Source of the DNA: Butyricicoccus faecihominis
Lineage (GTDB): Bacteria; Bacillota; Clostridia; Oscillospirales; Butyricicoccaceae
Length of the DNA stretch: 64,000 bases
Reading direction: 5' to 3'
Assembly (NCBI RefSeq): GCF_024462775.1
Contig: NZ_JANGCE010000006.1
Span: forward strand, 56,180-120,179
Below, piece after piece: positions 17,233 through 25,336 of the stretch. A program made the position numbers and the translations under genes. Under the pieces are notes generated by a model that did not search any database, was not told the DNA's origin, and saw only the letters and a program-made list of their open reading frames with translations. Position 1 is the first letter of the stretch. Every line of letters begins with the position of its first letter.

Positions 17233-17883
17233 ATGCGAAAAGAAACTTTAGCCGAAAAGGCTTATCGAAGCATTAAGGATTGGATTTTATCGGGAGAAGT
17301 CGCGTTCGGCGCGTCGATCGATCAGCAGGGGCTGGCCGAGCGGTTTGGGTTTTCCAGCATCACGCCCATCCGTGAAGCGCTCATTTTGCTGCAAAAGGAC
17401 AATTTGGTCGATATCATCCCGCGGAAAGGCGTGTTTGTATCGCGCATGTCGCTTGAAGCGGTGCTCGAAAACTTTCAGCTGCGCGAGATCTTGGAACCGA
17501 CCGTTTTGTCAGCGACGGCCGCCAGCGTTCCTGCCGAGGTGCGGGAAAAGTATCGCGCGCTCTATCTGGATTGGACGCAAAACCCAGCCGGCTTTTCCAT
17601 GCACGAATACCTAAAGGCGGACTGTGCGTTCCATCTGGCGCTTTTGGAGCCGCTGCGCAACAAGAGCCTAAACAAAATTCTGGAAACCATTTACGAGGAA
17701 AACACCAGATACCGCCTGCTCAGCCTGAAAGAGCGCAACTTTGGCGGCTCGATGCAGGAGCACCTGCAAATTTTGGATGCGCTGGACGCGGGCGACACGG
17801 CGGGCGCGGTGGCGTGCCTGCGGGTGCACCTGCAAAACTCGAAAACCGCCCTGTTCCACGCGAACATGGCGATGCCCTATTAA
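17233..17883 (+). CDS. GntR-family transcriptional regulator, FCD (FadR) subfamily
   Basis: 216 residues. An N-terminal winged helix-turn-helix (about residues 5-72; AYRSIKDWILSGEV, SSITPIREALILLQ, IPRKGVFVSRM) is followed by an all-helical FCD ligand-binding domain. FCD regulators usually sense sugar acids or other small organic acids and bind short inverted repeats. It sits between the importer and the aldolase/RuBisCO-like half of the cluster, with its own promoter and terminator, and is the likely cluster-specific regulator. Confidence 0.9.
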   Translation: MRKETLAEKAYRSIKDWILSGEVAFGASIDQQGLAERFGFSSITPIREALILLQKDNLVDIIPRKGVFVSRMSLEAVLENFQLREILEPTVLSATAASVPAEVREKYRALYLDWTQNPAGFSMHEYLKADCAFHLALLEPLRNKSLNKILETIYEENTRYRLLSLKERNFGGSMQEHLQILDALDAGDTAGAVACLRVHLQNSKTALFHANMAMPY

Positions 17884-17906
17884 AATCCGTTTGCTTAAGA
17901 AATAAC

Positions 17907-17928
17907 ACGCCGCAAAACCGGCGTTTTT
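17907..17928 (+). terminator. Intrinsic terminator of the GntR gene
   Basis: ACGCCG (17907-17912), loop CAAAAC, CGGCGT (17919-17924), then TTTT. Between it and the next gene lies a CCTCCCC-TTGTA-GGGGGAGG hairpin (about 17977-17997). No obvious promoter for the second half of the cluster was found there. Confidence 0.75.
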
Positions 17929-18022
17929 GAACCGAGCGGCGCCATAAGGGAGACAGCGTTTTTTTCCTTCCTAACCCCTCCCCTTGTAGGGGGAGGATAA
18001 GCGCGCGGAAAGGAAGTGTGCC

Positions 18023-18658
18023 ATGGGGCGGTATGAATCGATTTGGAGCGACCTGACGATCGCGGCGCACCGCGCCTACACGCGCTGGTTACAGGCGGGC
18101 AGCGGCGGCAACCTGAGCGCGCGCCTGCCGGATGGGCGGGGGATGATCGTAAAATCCTCCGGCGGTTCGTTTGGCGATTGCGGCACGTGCGGCGAGGGGT
18201 GGACGGCAATCAGCTTTGACGGCCGGCCGCTGTCCAGCGGCGCGGCGAAGCCGACGCGCGAATGGCGGCTGCACGCCGCCCTGCTGGAAGCGCTGCCGGA
18301 CGTGGGCGCGGTCGTGCATTGCCACAGCCCGTGGGCGGTCGCGTGGAGCGCGGGACATGCCGAAATACCGGCCGCGACTTGGCAGAGCGGCTTAAAGCTG
18401 GGCGGCGCGGTGCCGGTGCTCGATTGCAAGGCGGCCGTGGTGCCGCCCGAAGAGCTGGGCCGGGTGCGCGGATTGTTTTTGGATATCCCCGGTCTGTCCG
18501 CGTTTATTCTGCGCGGGCACGGACTGGTCGCGGTGGGCAAGACCGCGGTGGAAGCCGAGCACACGGCCGAGCTGGTCGAGGAGACCGCCAAGGTCTGTGT
18601 GCTGCAAGCGCTGCTGCGGGCCGCGGAACAGAAAAAGGAGGAGGACTATGCGCTTTGA
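18023..18658 (+). CDS. Class II aldolase/adducin-family protein (fuculose-phosphate aldolase / OtnC-like)
   Basis: 211 residues. Zinc ligands H99, H101 (VHCHSPWAVAW) and H166 (ILRGHGLVAVG) and the catalytic Glu at residue 80 (TREWRLH) are present, as is SGGNLSAR near the N terminus. Relatives cleave sugar phosphates (FucA, RhaD) or decarboxylate 3-oxo-tetronate 4-phosphate (OtnC). Its gene overlaps the RuBisCO-like gene by 11 bases, so the two products are probably made in step and act in the same route. Confidence 0.88.
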   Translation: MGRYESIWSDLTIAAHRAYTRWLQAGSGGNLSARLPDGRGMIVKSSGGSFGDCGTCGEGWTAISFDGRPLSSGAAKPTREWRLHAALLEALPDVGAVVHCHSPWAVAWSAGHAEIPAATWQSGLKLGGAVPVLDCKAAVVPPEELGRVRGLFLDIPGLSAFILRGHGLVAVGKTAVEAEHTAELVEETAKVCVLQALLRAAEQKKEEDYAL

Positions 18659-19913
18659 TCATTTGCCCTTTGGACGGAGCGAGTCGCTTGGCGAGCCTTC
18701 GGTGATCGCCACCTATGCGGCCGATCAGCTCGACTGGGCTTCGGCGCTCGAACGGGCGGGGCGGTTCGCGGTCGGGCAGACCGTGGGTACCTGGATCAGC
18801 GTGCCCGGCGTTTCGGACGATATGGTGACGCATTATCAAGGCCGCGTGCTCGGCGTGTACGATGCCGGCCCGGCTGAGGCGCCGTCGTTCTTGCTGCGTA
18901 TCGCGTTCCCGGCGGCCAATTTCGGCGGCAGCCTGACCATGCTGCTCACCGCGCTGCTGGGCAACGATGTATCAACGGCGCTGCGCGACAGACTGATCGA
19001 TCTTGAACTCGCCTGCGGCGCGGACAAGCTGTTTGAAGGCCCCCGGCAGGGGATGGACGAGCTGCGCCGTCTTACCGGCGTGACGGGCCGGCCGCTGGTG
19101 CTGAACATGATCAAGCCGTGCGCGGGCTTTTCCCCAAAAGAGGGCGCGGGGCTGTTCTATCAGGCGGCCATGGGCGGCATCGATCTGATCAAGGACGACG
19201 AACTGCTGGCTTCGCCGGATTACAACGATGTGCGGGCGCGGTTCGCCGCTTACCATGGAGCGGCGCGGGCGGTGTACGAAAAAACCGGCCGCGAGACGCT
19301 GTACTTACCCAATATTTCGGGCGCGCCCACACAGATGCTGGACAACGCCGCGGCGCTTGTCGAAGCGGGGGCGAAGGCATGCCTTGTCAATTTCGTATTC
19401 GGCGGGCTGGACGCGCTGGGCGAGCTGGCGCGACGCTTTGGGGATAAGCTGTTCATCATGGCGCACTACGCGGGCGTGGGCGCGTTTTGTTCGCGCGCCT
19501 GCGGCGTGTCGAACGCGGTATTTCTGGGGCTGCTGCCCCGGCTGGCCGGGGCGCACGCGGTCATGACCATGACCCCGCCGCCGGGCGACGCTTACGCCCG
19601 CTATGATTTTCGCAAGACCGTGCAGGCGCAGCGTCTGCCGCTGGGCGGCCTGCGCCCGGTGGTGACGGCGGTGGGCGGCGGCGTGACGCCGTGCAGTCAG
19701 GCCGCCTACCAGCGCGAGCTGGGGCCGGACTGCATCATCGGCATTGGCGGCGCGGTGCAGGGGCATCCCATGGGCACTACCGAGGGGGCGCGCGCCGCGA
19801 TGGCAGCCGTACAGGCGACGGCGGACGGCGTGCCGCTCGCCGAGGCGGCTCAACGCTGCGAAGCCCTTGGCCGCGCGATGGACCTATGGGGCGCGCCGGA
19901 GGGGCGGGCATGA
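18648..19913 (+). CDS. RuBisCO-like protein (RLP, RuBisCO large-subunit superfamily)
   Basis: 421 residues, homologous to the RuBisCO large chain along its length. The carbamylation/metal motif is kept: K182-D183-D184-E185 in GGIDLIKDDELL (K201, D203, E204 in plant numbering). K156 in NMIKPC matches K175, but the K177 position is Cys158. The loop-6 Lys is not evident in the MTMTPPPGD region. VVTAVGGG and IGIGGAVQGHPMG match phosphate-binding segments. It should not fix CO2; known RLPs catalyse enolisation, isomerisation or decarboxylation of sugar phosphates (MtnW, OiaX). ATG preceded by AAGGAGGAGG. Confidence 0.9.
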   Translation: MRFDHLPFGRSESLGEPSVIATYAADQLDWASALERAGRFAVGQTVGTWISVPGVSDDMVTHYQGRVLGVYDAGPAEAPSFLLRIAFPAANFGGSLTMLLTALLGNDVSTALRDRLIDLELACGADKLFEGPRQGMDELRRLTGVTGRPLVLNMIKPCAGFSPKEGAGLFYQAAMGGIDLIKDDELLASPDYNDVRARFAAYHGAARAVYEKTGRETLYLPNISGAPTQMLDNAAALVEAGAKACLVNFVFGGLDALGELARRFGDKLFIMAHYAGVGAFCSRACGVSNAVFLGLLPRLAGAHAVMTMTPPPGDAYARYDFRKTVQAQRLPLGGLRPVVTAVGGGVTPCSQAAYQRELGPDCIIGIGGAVQGHPMGTTEGARAAMAAVQATADGVPLAEAAQRCEALGRAMDLWGAPEGRA

Positions 19914-20791
19914 AGGCCGGCGTACTGCTTTCCGGCGTTTCGCGCGACCCGGCGTGCGCGCTGCGGCAGATCCGGAAGGATGGCTTTGCCTATGCGGAGA
20001 TCCAATACGCGTGGGGCGCGGAGGACGGCGACCGGACGGACGAGCAGGAGCGAACGCTAAAGCGCTTGTTTGCCGAAAACGGCGTGACCTGCACGGCGAT
20101 TCTGCGCAATTTGTTCAGCGGCCTGCGCTTGAGCCAGACCGGGCCGGACAGTCCTGCGTTTCTAAACGAGCTTTCGCATCTGCGCGGTGCGATCCGTTTG
20201 GCGCGTTATCACGGCTGCGGGCTGGTGCGCATCAATTCGTTTGACAAGCAAAACGTGCTGTTCGGTTATGGCGGCGCGGAAAATCATCTGGCGGACGGGG
20301 GCGCGTGGCGCGCGTACCTGCGCCTGATGGAGCCGGTGTGCCGGATCGCCGAGGACGAGGGTATCGACCTGATGGTGGAAACCGGGACAAACGGCGTGCT
20401 GCATACGGCGGCGCTGGCGCGGCGCGCGGCGGACGAGCTGAAAAGCCGCCGCTTCCGCATTCTGTGGGACCCGGCCAACTGCCTGTACAGCGGGGAAGAA
20501 CCGCTTCGCGCCTATGCGTGCATCCGCGAAAGCGTGGCGGAGATTCACATCAAGGATTTGCGCTGCCGCCGCGCGTTGGCCGAAGTGACGTATTGTCCGT
20601 TGGGGCGCGGTCTGATGGCGCCGTGGCTGGACGAGCTGGCCGCGGCTTTGCGGCAGGACCGGTTCGGGGGCGCGGTGATTTTGGAAAATCAGGTCACGCC
20701 GCCCGGCAAGACCGAGCTGGACGGATACCATAGCAGCGCGGCCCTGTTCCGCGAGCTGTTTGGAGAGCCGGAAGGAGGGAAAACCATATGA
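19910..20791 (+). CDS. Sugar phosphate isomerase/epimerase family TIM barrel
   Basis: 293 residues. It has LMVETGTNG, ILWDPANCLYSGE, EIHIKDLR and AVILENQVTPPG, placing it in the AP endonuclease 2/xylose isomerase-like superfamily with likely metal ligands Glu, Asp, His and Glu. Its ATG overlaps the RLP stop (ATGA), and its own stop overlaps the next ATG, so it is translationally coupled on both sides. Function could be isomerase, epimerase or decarboxylase. Confidence 0.78.
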   Translation: MKAGVLLSGVSRDPACALRQIRKDGFAYAEIQYAWGAEDGDRTDEQERTLKRLFAENGVTCTAILRNLFSGLRLSQTGPDSPAFLNELSHLRGAIRLARYHGCGLVRINSFDKQNVLFGYGGAENHLADGGAWRAYLRLMEPVCRIAEDEGIDLMVETGTNGVLHTAALARRAADELKSRRFRILWDPANCLYSGEEPLRAYACIRESVAEIHIKDLRCRRALAEVTYCPLGRGLMAPWLDELAAALRQDRFGGAVILENQVTPPGKTELDGYHSSAALFRELFGEPEGGKTI

Positions 20792-21729
20792 CGAATCCGG
20801 TCGTAAATATAGCGGTTGTCAATTTTAAAACAGTCTGGGGCGATAAAAACGCGAATTTGGAGCGAATCTGCGCCTATGCCGAGCAAGCGGCTTTGTGCGG
20901 GGCCGACATCATCGTGCTGCCCGAATTGGCCCTGACCGGTTACGATGACGAAGCGGACAAGCCGCTGCATCAAAAAATGCAGACCCTGCTCGCCGAGACG
21001 ATTCCGGGCCCGGCGACCGATCGGGTAAGCGAGATCGCAAAGCGTACGGGCGCCTACATCCTGTTCGGCATGCCCGAGGTGGATCGGGACGATCCGTCCG
21101 TCACGCGCAATTCCGCCGCGATCTGCCTGCCGGACGGCGGCGTGCGCTCCTTCCGCAAGGTCCATATGCCGGCGGGCGAGGCGAGCTGGGCGCGACGGGG
21201 GGACGAACCGCTGTTCCTCGACACGCCGTTCGGCGTGATCGGCGTCGGCATTTGCTACGACAGCTACAAATTCCCCGAGCTGGTGCGCATGACCAAGGCG
21301 CGCGGCGGCCAGCTTTTCATCAACGTCACCGCGCTGCCTTTTGAGGATATCCTGCCGAATGTGAACCGGGAGGATCTGGAGAGCATGGCGCTGGCGGACA
21401 GCATTTATCTGGCGAGCGCCAATCTGGTCGGCCTAGACCTTTACAAGCACTTTATGGGCGGCAGCAGCGTGCTGGGGCCGGGCGAAACGGTGGGTGAAAC
21501 AGCGTATTACGCGGGCTATCCCTTTGGCGATCCCGCGGGCCAGCAGCCCGGCGTGTTCCTCGCGGCGATCGACCTTTCGCTGGCGGAAAGCGAATGCTGC
21601 CATACGCGCCGCCTATTCACGGCGGGACCGGAAGGACAAGCGCCGGGCTGGCGGCCCGCGATCTATCGGGAAATGTGCGATACGGTGCTCAACGATCCGG
21701 ATTGGCAAAGGAGGGTGCGAGCGCATTGA
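20788..21729 (+). CDS. Carbon-nitrogen hydrolase (nitrilase superfamily), catalytic triad intact
   Basis: 313 residues. Catalytic triad Glu46 (VLPELALTGYDD), Lys124 (SFRKVHMP) and Cys156 (GVGICYDSYKFPE) is complete, so it should hydrolyse a non-peptide C-N bond (amide, carbamoyl or nitrile). Translationally coupled to its neighbours. Two further nitrilase-fold genes follow head to tail and have lost this triad, suggesting one active subunit with two non-catalytic partners. Confidence 0.9.
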   Translation: MTNPVVNIAVVNFKTVWGDKNANLERICAYAEQAALCGADIIVLPELALTGYDDEADKPLHQKMQTLLAETIPGPATDRVSEIAKRTGAYILFGMPEVDRDDPSVTRNSAAICLPDGGVRSFRKVHMPAGEASWARRGDEPLFLDTPFGVIGVGICYDSYKFPELVRMTKARGGQLFINVTALPFEDILPNVNREDLESMALADSIYLASANLVGLDLYKHFMGGSSVLGPGETVGETAYYAGYPFGDPAGQQPGVFLAAIDLSLAESECCHTRRLFTAGPEGQAPGWRPAIYREMCDTVLNDPDWQRRVRAH

Positions 21730-22301
21730 AGCAGATCATTACGCTGGCGGCGGTGGGCCTGCCCGCCTGCCATGAAAATACAGCCGGACGCATGGCGGGC
21801 TTTGTGCGCGCGGCGGCCCGGCAGGGCGCGGAGCTTGCGCTTTTCCCCGTCGTTTCGCTGGATGAAAAAGACGTGCGGGCGGTTGCGCGCGCGGCGGCGG
21901 AGCATGGCGTTTACGCGGCCTTTGGGCTGGAAACGGGCGGCGCGGTCTGTTCGCCGTCGGGCGATATTTGGCGCGGCACCGGCCTCTGGCAAAGTCCGTG
22001 GGGACCGGCGGCGCTGCTGACCGGCGCGGAGCCGGACGAAGCGCAGGCGCTTAACGCGCTGCGGCAGGGGGCGCGGCTGCTGCTTTGCCCCCTGCGCGGC
22101 GGCGCGTCCCGCCGCGCCGATACCAGACTGACGGTCTGCGCGGCGCGCGCCGTGGTCGCTGCGGCGGGCAGCGCGGGCGGCGTGCTCGGCCCGGTGGGCG
22201 CGGGCGAAGGGCCCGTATGGTATGTGGGCGGCTTGTGCGGCGCGCCCGGGTTACAGCTTTATACCGCCGATCTTTCCATATCGGAAGGGGGCGCGACGTG
22301 A
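21726..22301 (+). CDS. Truncated nitrilase-fold protein lacking the catalytic triad
   Basis: 191 residues, far shorter than a usual nitrilase (about 260-320). The N-terminal strand-helix pattern aligns with its neighbours. The Glu position is Val42 (ALFPVVSLDE), the segment with the Lys is deleted, and the Cys position is Gly100 (PWGPAALLTGAEPDE). TTG start overlaps the previous stop by 4 bases and its stop overlaps the next ATG. Intact reading frame and coupling argue for a functional pseudoenzyme rather than a decaying gene. Confidence 0.7.
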   Translation: MKQIITLAAVGLPACHENTAGRMAGFVRAAARQGAELALFPVVSLDEKDVRAVARAAAEHGVYAAFGLETGGAVCSPSGDIWRGTGLWQSPWGPAALLTGAEPDEAQALNALRQGARLLLCPLRGGASRRADTRLTVCAARAVVAAAGSAGGVLGPVGAGEGPVWYVGGLCGAPGLQLYTADLSISEGGAT

Positions 22302-23167
22302 TGCAGGCTTGTGTCAAGGTATCGGTCGTGAATTTTCGGGCGGATACGGGCGGCGGTCTGGCGCGGCTGCTCGAATATACGCGCGCGGCGGCGCGGCAAG
22401 GCAGCCGCATCATCCTGTTTCCGGCGCTGGCGCTGGCCGGGGCGGGCGCGTTGGATGCGTCCATGGAAAGCGGGGCCGAGCCCGTGCCCGGCCCTGCGAG
22501 CGAAGCCATGGCCGCGCTGACGCGCGAGCTTCAGGTCTACGCGGCGTTCGGCATGCCGGTGCGCGAGGGGGATGCGGTGTACAGCAGCGTGGTCCTTTGT
22601 GGGCCGGAAGGGCTGCTGGGCCGCTATGATGCGCTGCACCTGTCGCCCGTCGAGGCGCGTTGGGCCAGACCGGGGCGCTCGCTTCCGCCCTGCTTTGAAA
22701 CGCCGTATGGCCGCGTGGGCCTGCTCAGCGGCGAGGATTGCCTCTATTATTTTGAAGGCCTGCGCTATTTAAAGGCAAGGGGCGCGCAGCTGATTTTGAG
22801 CGCGTCGGCAGTCAACGAACCCGCCATGTGCGCGGCGTACCAGAAGATATTGACGCGTCGCGTCGGCCTGAACACCATTCCTATCGCGGTGGCGAACCTT
22901 GTGGGCGCGGGCTTTGTGGGCGGCAGCCATATTTTATCGCCCGCCGAGCCCATCGAACAGGCGCAGGTCGCCGCGGGCTGTCCGCTGGACGGCGCGCGCG
23001 CCGGTGCGCCCGGCCTGTTTTCCGCTGTGCTGGATATGACCGCGGGGCGCACCATGCCCCATTACCCGTATTTTGAATTTAACCAAAGGGTCGGCTCGCC
23101 CGACTGGCGGCCCGACCTGTACCGTGAAATGTATGAAGAAACGCTGCGCGCGCCGCTTTGGCGGTAG
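22301..23167 (+). CDS. Full-length nitrilase-fold pseudoenzyme
   Basis: 288 residues, aligning with the intact nitrilase over its length (SVVNFRADTGG near the start; HYPYFEFNQRVGSPDWRPDLY near the end). All three catalytic positions are changed: Glu to Ala42 (ILFPALALAG), Lys to Ala111 (RYDALHLSP) and Cys to Gly144 (LLSGEDCLYYFE). The fold may serve as a structural or regulatory partner, or bind ligand without catalysis. ATG at 22301; a GTG one codon earlier is possible. Confidence 0.8.
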   Translation: MQACVKVSVVNFRADTGGGLARLLEYTRAAARQGSRIILFPALALAGAGALDASMESGAEPVPGPASEAMAALTRELQVYAAFGMPVREGDAVYSSVVLCGPEGLLGRYDALHLSPVEARWARPGRSLPPCFETPYGRVGLLSGEDCLYYFEGLRYLKARGAQLILSASAVNEPAMCAAYQKILTRRVGLNTIPIAVANLVGAGFVGGSHILSPAEPIEQAQVAAGCPLDGARAGAPGLFSAVLDMTAGRTMPHYPYFEFNQRVGSPDWRPDLYREMYEETLRAPLWR

Positions 23168-23202
23168 GCCGCGCAGACCGGATGTGGAAAGGAAGCGCAA
23201 AA

Positions 23203-24036
23203 ATGAGCAAAATCGCACTGGTGGGCGCGGGCGGCAAGGTGGGCCGCCGTCTGGTGGCCAAACTGAAGGACGACCCCGCGTATGAGATGACCTATGTGGA
23301 AAAAAACGCCGCCGTTCTCGCGCCGTTCGGCGTGCAGCCGCAGCCTCTGGAGGACGCCGTGCGCGAAGCCGACTATGTCATCCTCGCGGTGCCCGACCGC
23401 GTGCTGCAATTCGTATCAAAGGATGCGGTCGCCAACATGAAGCCGGGCGCGGTCCTGATTACGCTCGACCCGGCGGCCACTTATTCGGGCGCGATCCCCG
23501 AGGTGGAGCACCTGAAATACTTAGTCATCCACCCCAACCACCCCTCTGTTTTTACATCGAGCGACGATCCGGCGGTGCAGAAGGACTACTGGGGCGGTGT
23601 TGCGCCGATGGACATCGTTTGCTCGCTGGTGCGCGGCGACGAAGCGGACAAGCCCGGACTTGAAGCGCTGGCGCGCATCATGTTCGAGCCGGTTTTAAAG
23701 GTGTTTTGGATCACGCCCGAGCAGATGTGCATGCTGGAGCCCGGCGTGGTCGAGCTGGTCACCGCGCCGCTGTTTGAAGCCATGCGCGAGGCCATGGAGG
23801 TTATTATCGACATGGGCGTGCCGCGCGAGGTCGCGCATTCCTTTGTCACCGGCCATCTGCGCCCGCAGCTGCACACCTCCTTCGGCGACGCCGATCCGGA
23901 CAATATGTCGGACGGCGCGAAAGCCGCGCTGAAACGCGGCATGGAGCTGATCATGAAGCCGGGTTGGAAGGAAGAAGTGCTGAACATAGCGTTCATCCGC
24001 GAATTTACGCGCGAGATCGCGGATTTCCATTCGTAA
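23203..24036 (+). CDS. NAD(P)-dependent dehydrogenase with phosphogluconate-dehydrogenase-like C-terminal domain (ApnO-like candidate)
   Basis: 277 residues. Rossmann motif LVGAGGKVGRRL starts at residue 6, followed by ADYVILAVPD, a conserved IHPNHPSVF block and a helical C-terminal domain. The architecture resembles the PGDH_C family that includes D-apionate oxidoisomerase (ApnO), from memory of that family and not a search. ApnO oxidises and rearranges a branched sugar acid to a 3-oxo acid, which would fit an RLP- and isomerase-rich cluster. GGAAAGGAAGC precedes the ATG. Confidence 0.72.
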   Translation: MSKIALVGAGGKVGRRLVAKLKDDPAYEMTYVEKNAAVLAPFGVQPQPLEDAVREADYVILAVPDRVLQFVSKDAVANMKPGAVLITLDPAATYSGAIPEVEHLKYLVIHPNHPSVFTSSDDPAVQKDYWGGVAPMDIVCSLVRGDEADKPGLEALARIMFEPVLKVFWITPEQMCMLEPGVVELVTAPLFEAMREAMEVIIDMGVPREVAHSFVTGHLRPQLHTSFGDADPDNMSDGAKAALKRGMELIMKPGWKEEVLNIAFIREFTREIADFHS

Positions 24037-24056
24037 GACGCAAAGAGGTCGAAAAT

Positions 24057-24833
24057 ATGAAAAAAAGCGCGAATCTGGAAATGCTGTTCACCGAAAAAAC
24101 CTTTTTAGAGCGCTTTCAGTGCGCGAAGGACGCGGGGTTCGACGCGGTGGAGTTTGCCGGGTGGCTGGAAAAGGATATGGACGCGGTGATCAACGCCGCC
24201 CGGCAGGCGGACATCCCGATCGCCGCCTTCACCGGGGACGAGCTCTATTCGCCGATCGACGGCGCGCGGCAGCAGGAATATATCGAGCTGGTTTGCCGTT
24301 CGGCCGAGATGGCGCGCCGCGCGGGCGCGCGCATGCTGGTCACGCACTCCAACGCACTGGGCGCGAAAAGCGAGGTGCTGTGCCGCCACGACGAATTGAC
24401 GGCGACCAAAAAGCTGCTGAACATGTACGATACCTATAAAAAGCTAGCGCCGCACATGGAGCGGGCGGGGATCATCCTGTTGGTCGAAGCGATCAGCGGC
24501 ACCGAGCACCCCGGCGTGTTCATGGAGCATGTCGATCTGGCCGCCGAAATCGTCGAAACGGTGGGCAGCCCGAACGTGCGGCTGCTCTGCGACCTGTATC
24601 ACATGCAGCAAAACGGCGGCAGATTGGTCGAATCGCTGCGGCGCTACCGGGATATCACGGGGCATATCCATTTTGCCGATGTGCCCGGCCGGCACGAGCC
24701 CGGCACCGGCGAAATTAATTTTGCCGCGATCAAGCAATGTTTGACGCAGATGGACTATCAGGGCATGGTGGGCTTCGCGCTGCAGCCGTCCGAGGGGACG
24801 GAACGCGCGGTGCGGGCGATCATGCGGTACTGA
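24057..24833 (+). CDS. Hydroxypyruvate isomerase/OtnI-like TIM barrel with one catalytic Glu missing
   Basis: 258 residues, Hyi/OtnI family (FTEKTFLERFQCAKDAGFDAVE type start; LLCDLYHMQQ; GHIHFADVPGRHEPGTGEINF are family signatures). The first catalytic/metal Glu is present as E144 (LLVEAISGTEHPG). The second, in the usual W-V-G-x-E-Y block, is Ala241 here (MVGFALQPSEG). Either another residue supplies the function, or the protein catalyses a half-reaction such as decarboxylation, or it is inactive. Relatives isomerise hydroxypyruvate or 2-oxo-tetronate. Confidence 0.82.
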   Translation: MKKSANLEMLFTEKTFLERFQCAKDAGFDAVEFAGWLEKDMDAVINAARQADIPIAAFTGDELYSPIDGARQQEYIELVCRSAEMARRAGARMLVTHSNALGAKSEVLCRHDELTATKKLLNMYDTYKKLAPHMERAGIILLVEAISGTEHPGVFMEHVDLAAEIVETVGSPNVRLLCDLYHMQQNGGRLVESLRRYRDITGHIHFADVPGRHEPGTGEINFAAIKQCLTQMDYQGMVGFALQPSEGTERAVRAIMRY

Positions 24834-24856
24834 GTAAACGAAGGGAGGAAAACAGC

Positions 24857-25315
24857 ATGCGCGAGATCGTCATTGGGTGCGACAACGCGGGTTTTGATAT
24901 GAAAAACATCATCCGGGAGCAGCTGCAAAAGCTGGGCTGCACGGTGGAGGATGTGGGCTGCGATTCGGCGGCGGACGACACGCTCTATCCCCATATCGCG
25001 GGCCGGGTGTGCGACAAGGTGATAGCGAGCGGCTTTGCCAAACGCGGCATTTTGATTTGCGGCACGGGCATCGGCATGTGCATGACGGCCAACAAGTTTC
25101 GCGGTATTCGCGCGGCGGTCGGGCACGATCTGTATTCCGCGCGGCGGTCGGTCCTCAGCAATAACGGCAACGTGCTGTGTATGGGCGCGCGCGTGATCGG
25201 GCCGGAGCTGGCAAAAATGATCGCGTCCGATTGGGTGCAGCTCGAATTTGCGGACGGTCCCTCCACGCCCAAGGTGGAGGCGATCATAGAGACCGAGGCC
25301 GCAAACTTTCACTGA
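24857..25315 (+). CDS. RpiB/LacAB-family sugar phosphate isomerase (EryI-like candidate)
   Basis: 152 residues. The catalytic Cys68 lies in ILICGTGIGM, with the NVLCMGARVIG family block downstream. Compared with E. coli RpiB, the His in the CDHVGF block is Asn10 (CDNAGF) and the ring-opening His in SRQHND is Ser101 (SVLSNNG). Loss of the ring-opening His suits an open-chain substrate such as a tetrulose phosphate. The pairing with a TIM paralogue next door mirrors EryI-EryH of erythritol catabolism. GGGAGG precedes the ATG. Confidence 0.85.
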   Translation: MREIVIGCDNAGFDMKNIIREQLQKLGCTVEDVGCDSAADDTLYPHIAGRVCDKVIASGFAKRGILICGTGIGMCMTANKFRGIRAAVGHDLYSARRSVLSNNGNVLCMGARVIGPELAKMIASDWVQLEFADGPSTPKVEAIIETEAANFH

Positions 25316-25336
25316 CCGAAAGGGGCTTAGCGACAG

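Noticed and set aside
18648..19913. True RuBisCO
   Set aside because: The K177 position is Cys and the loop-6 Lys is not evident; no phosphoribulokinase or small subunit nearby.
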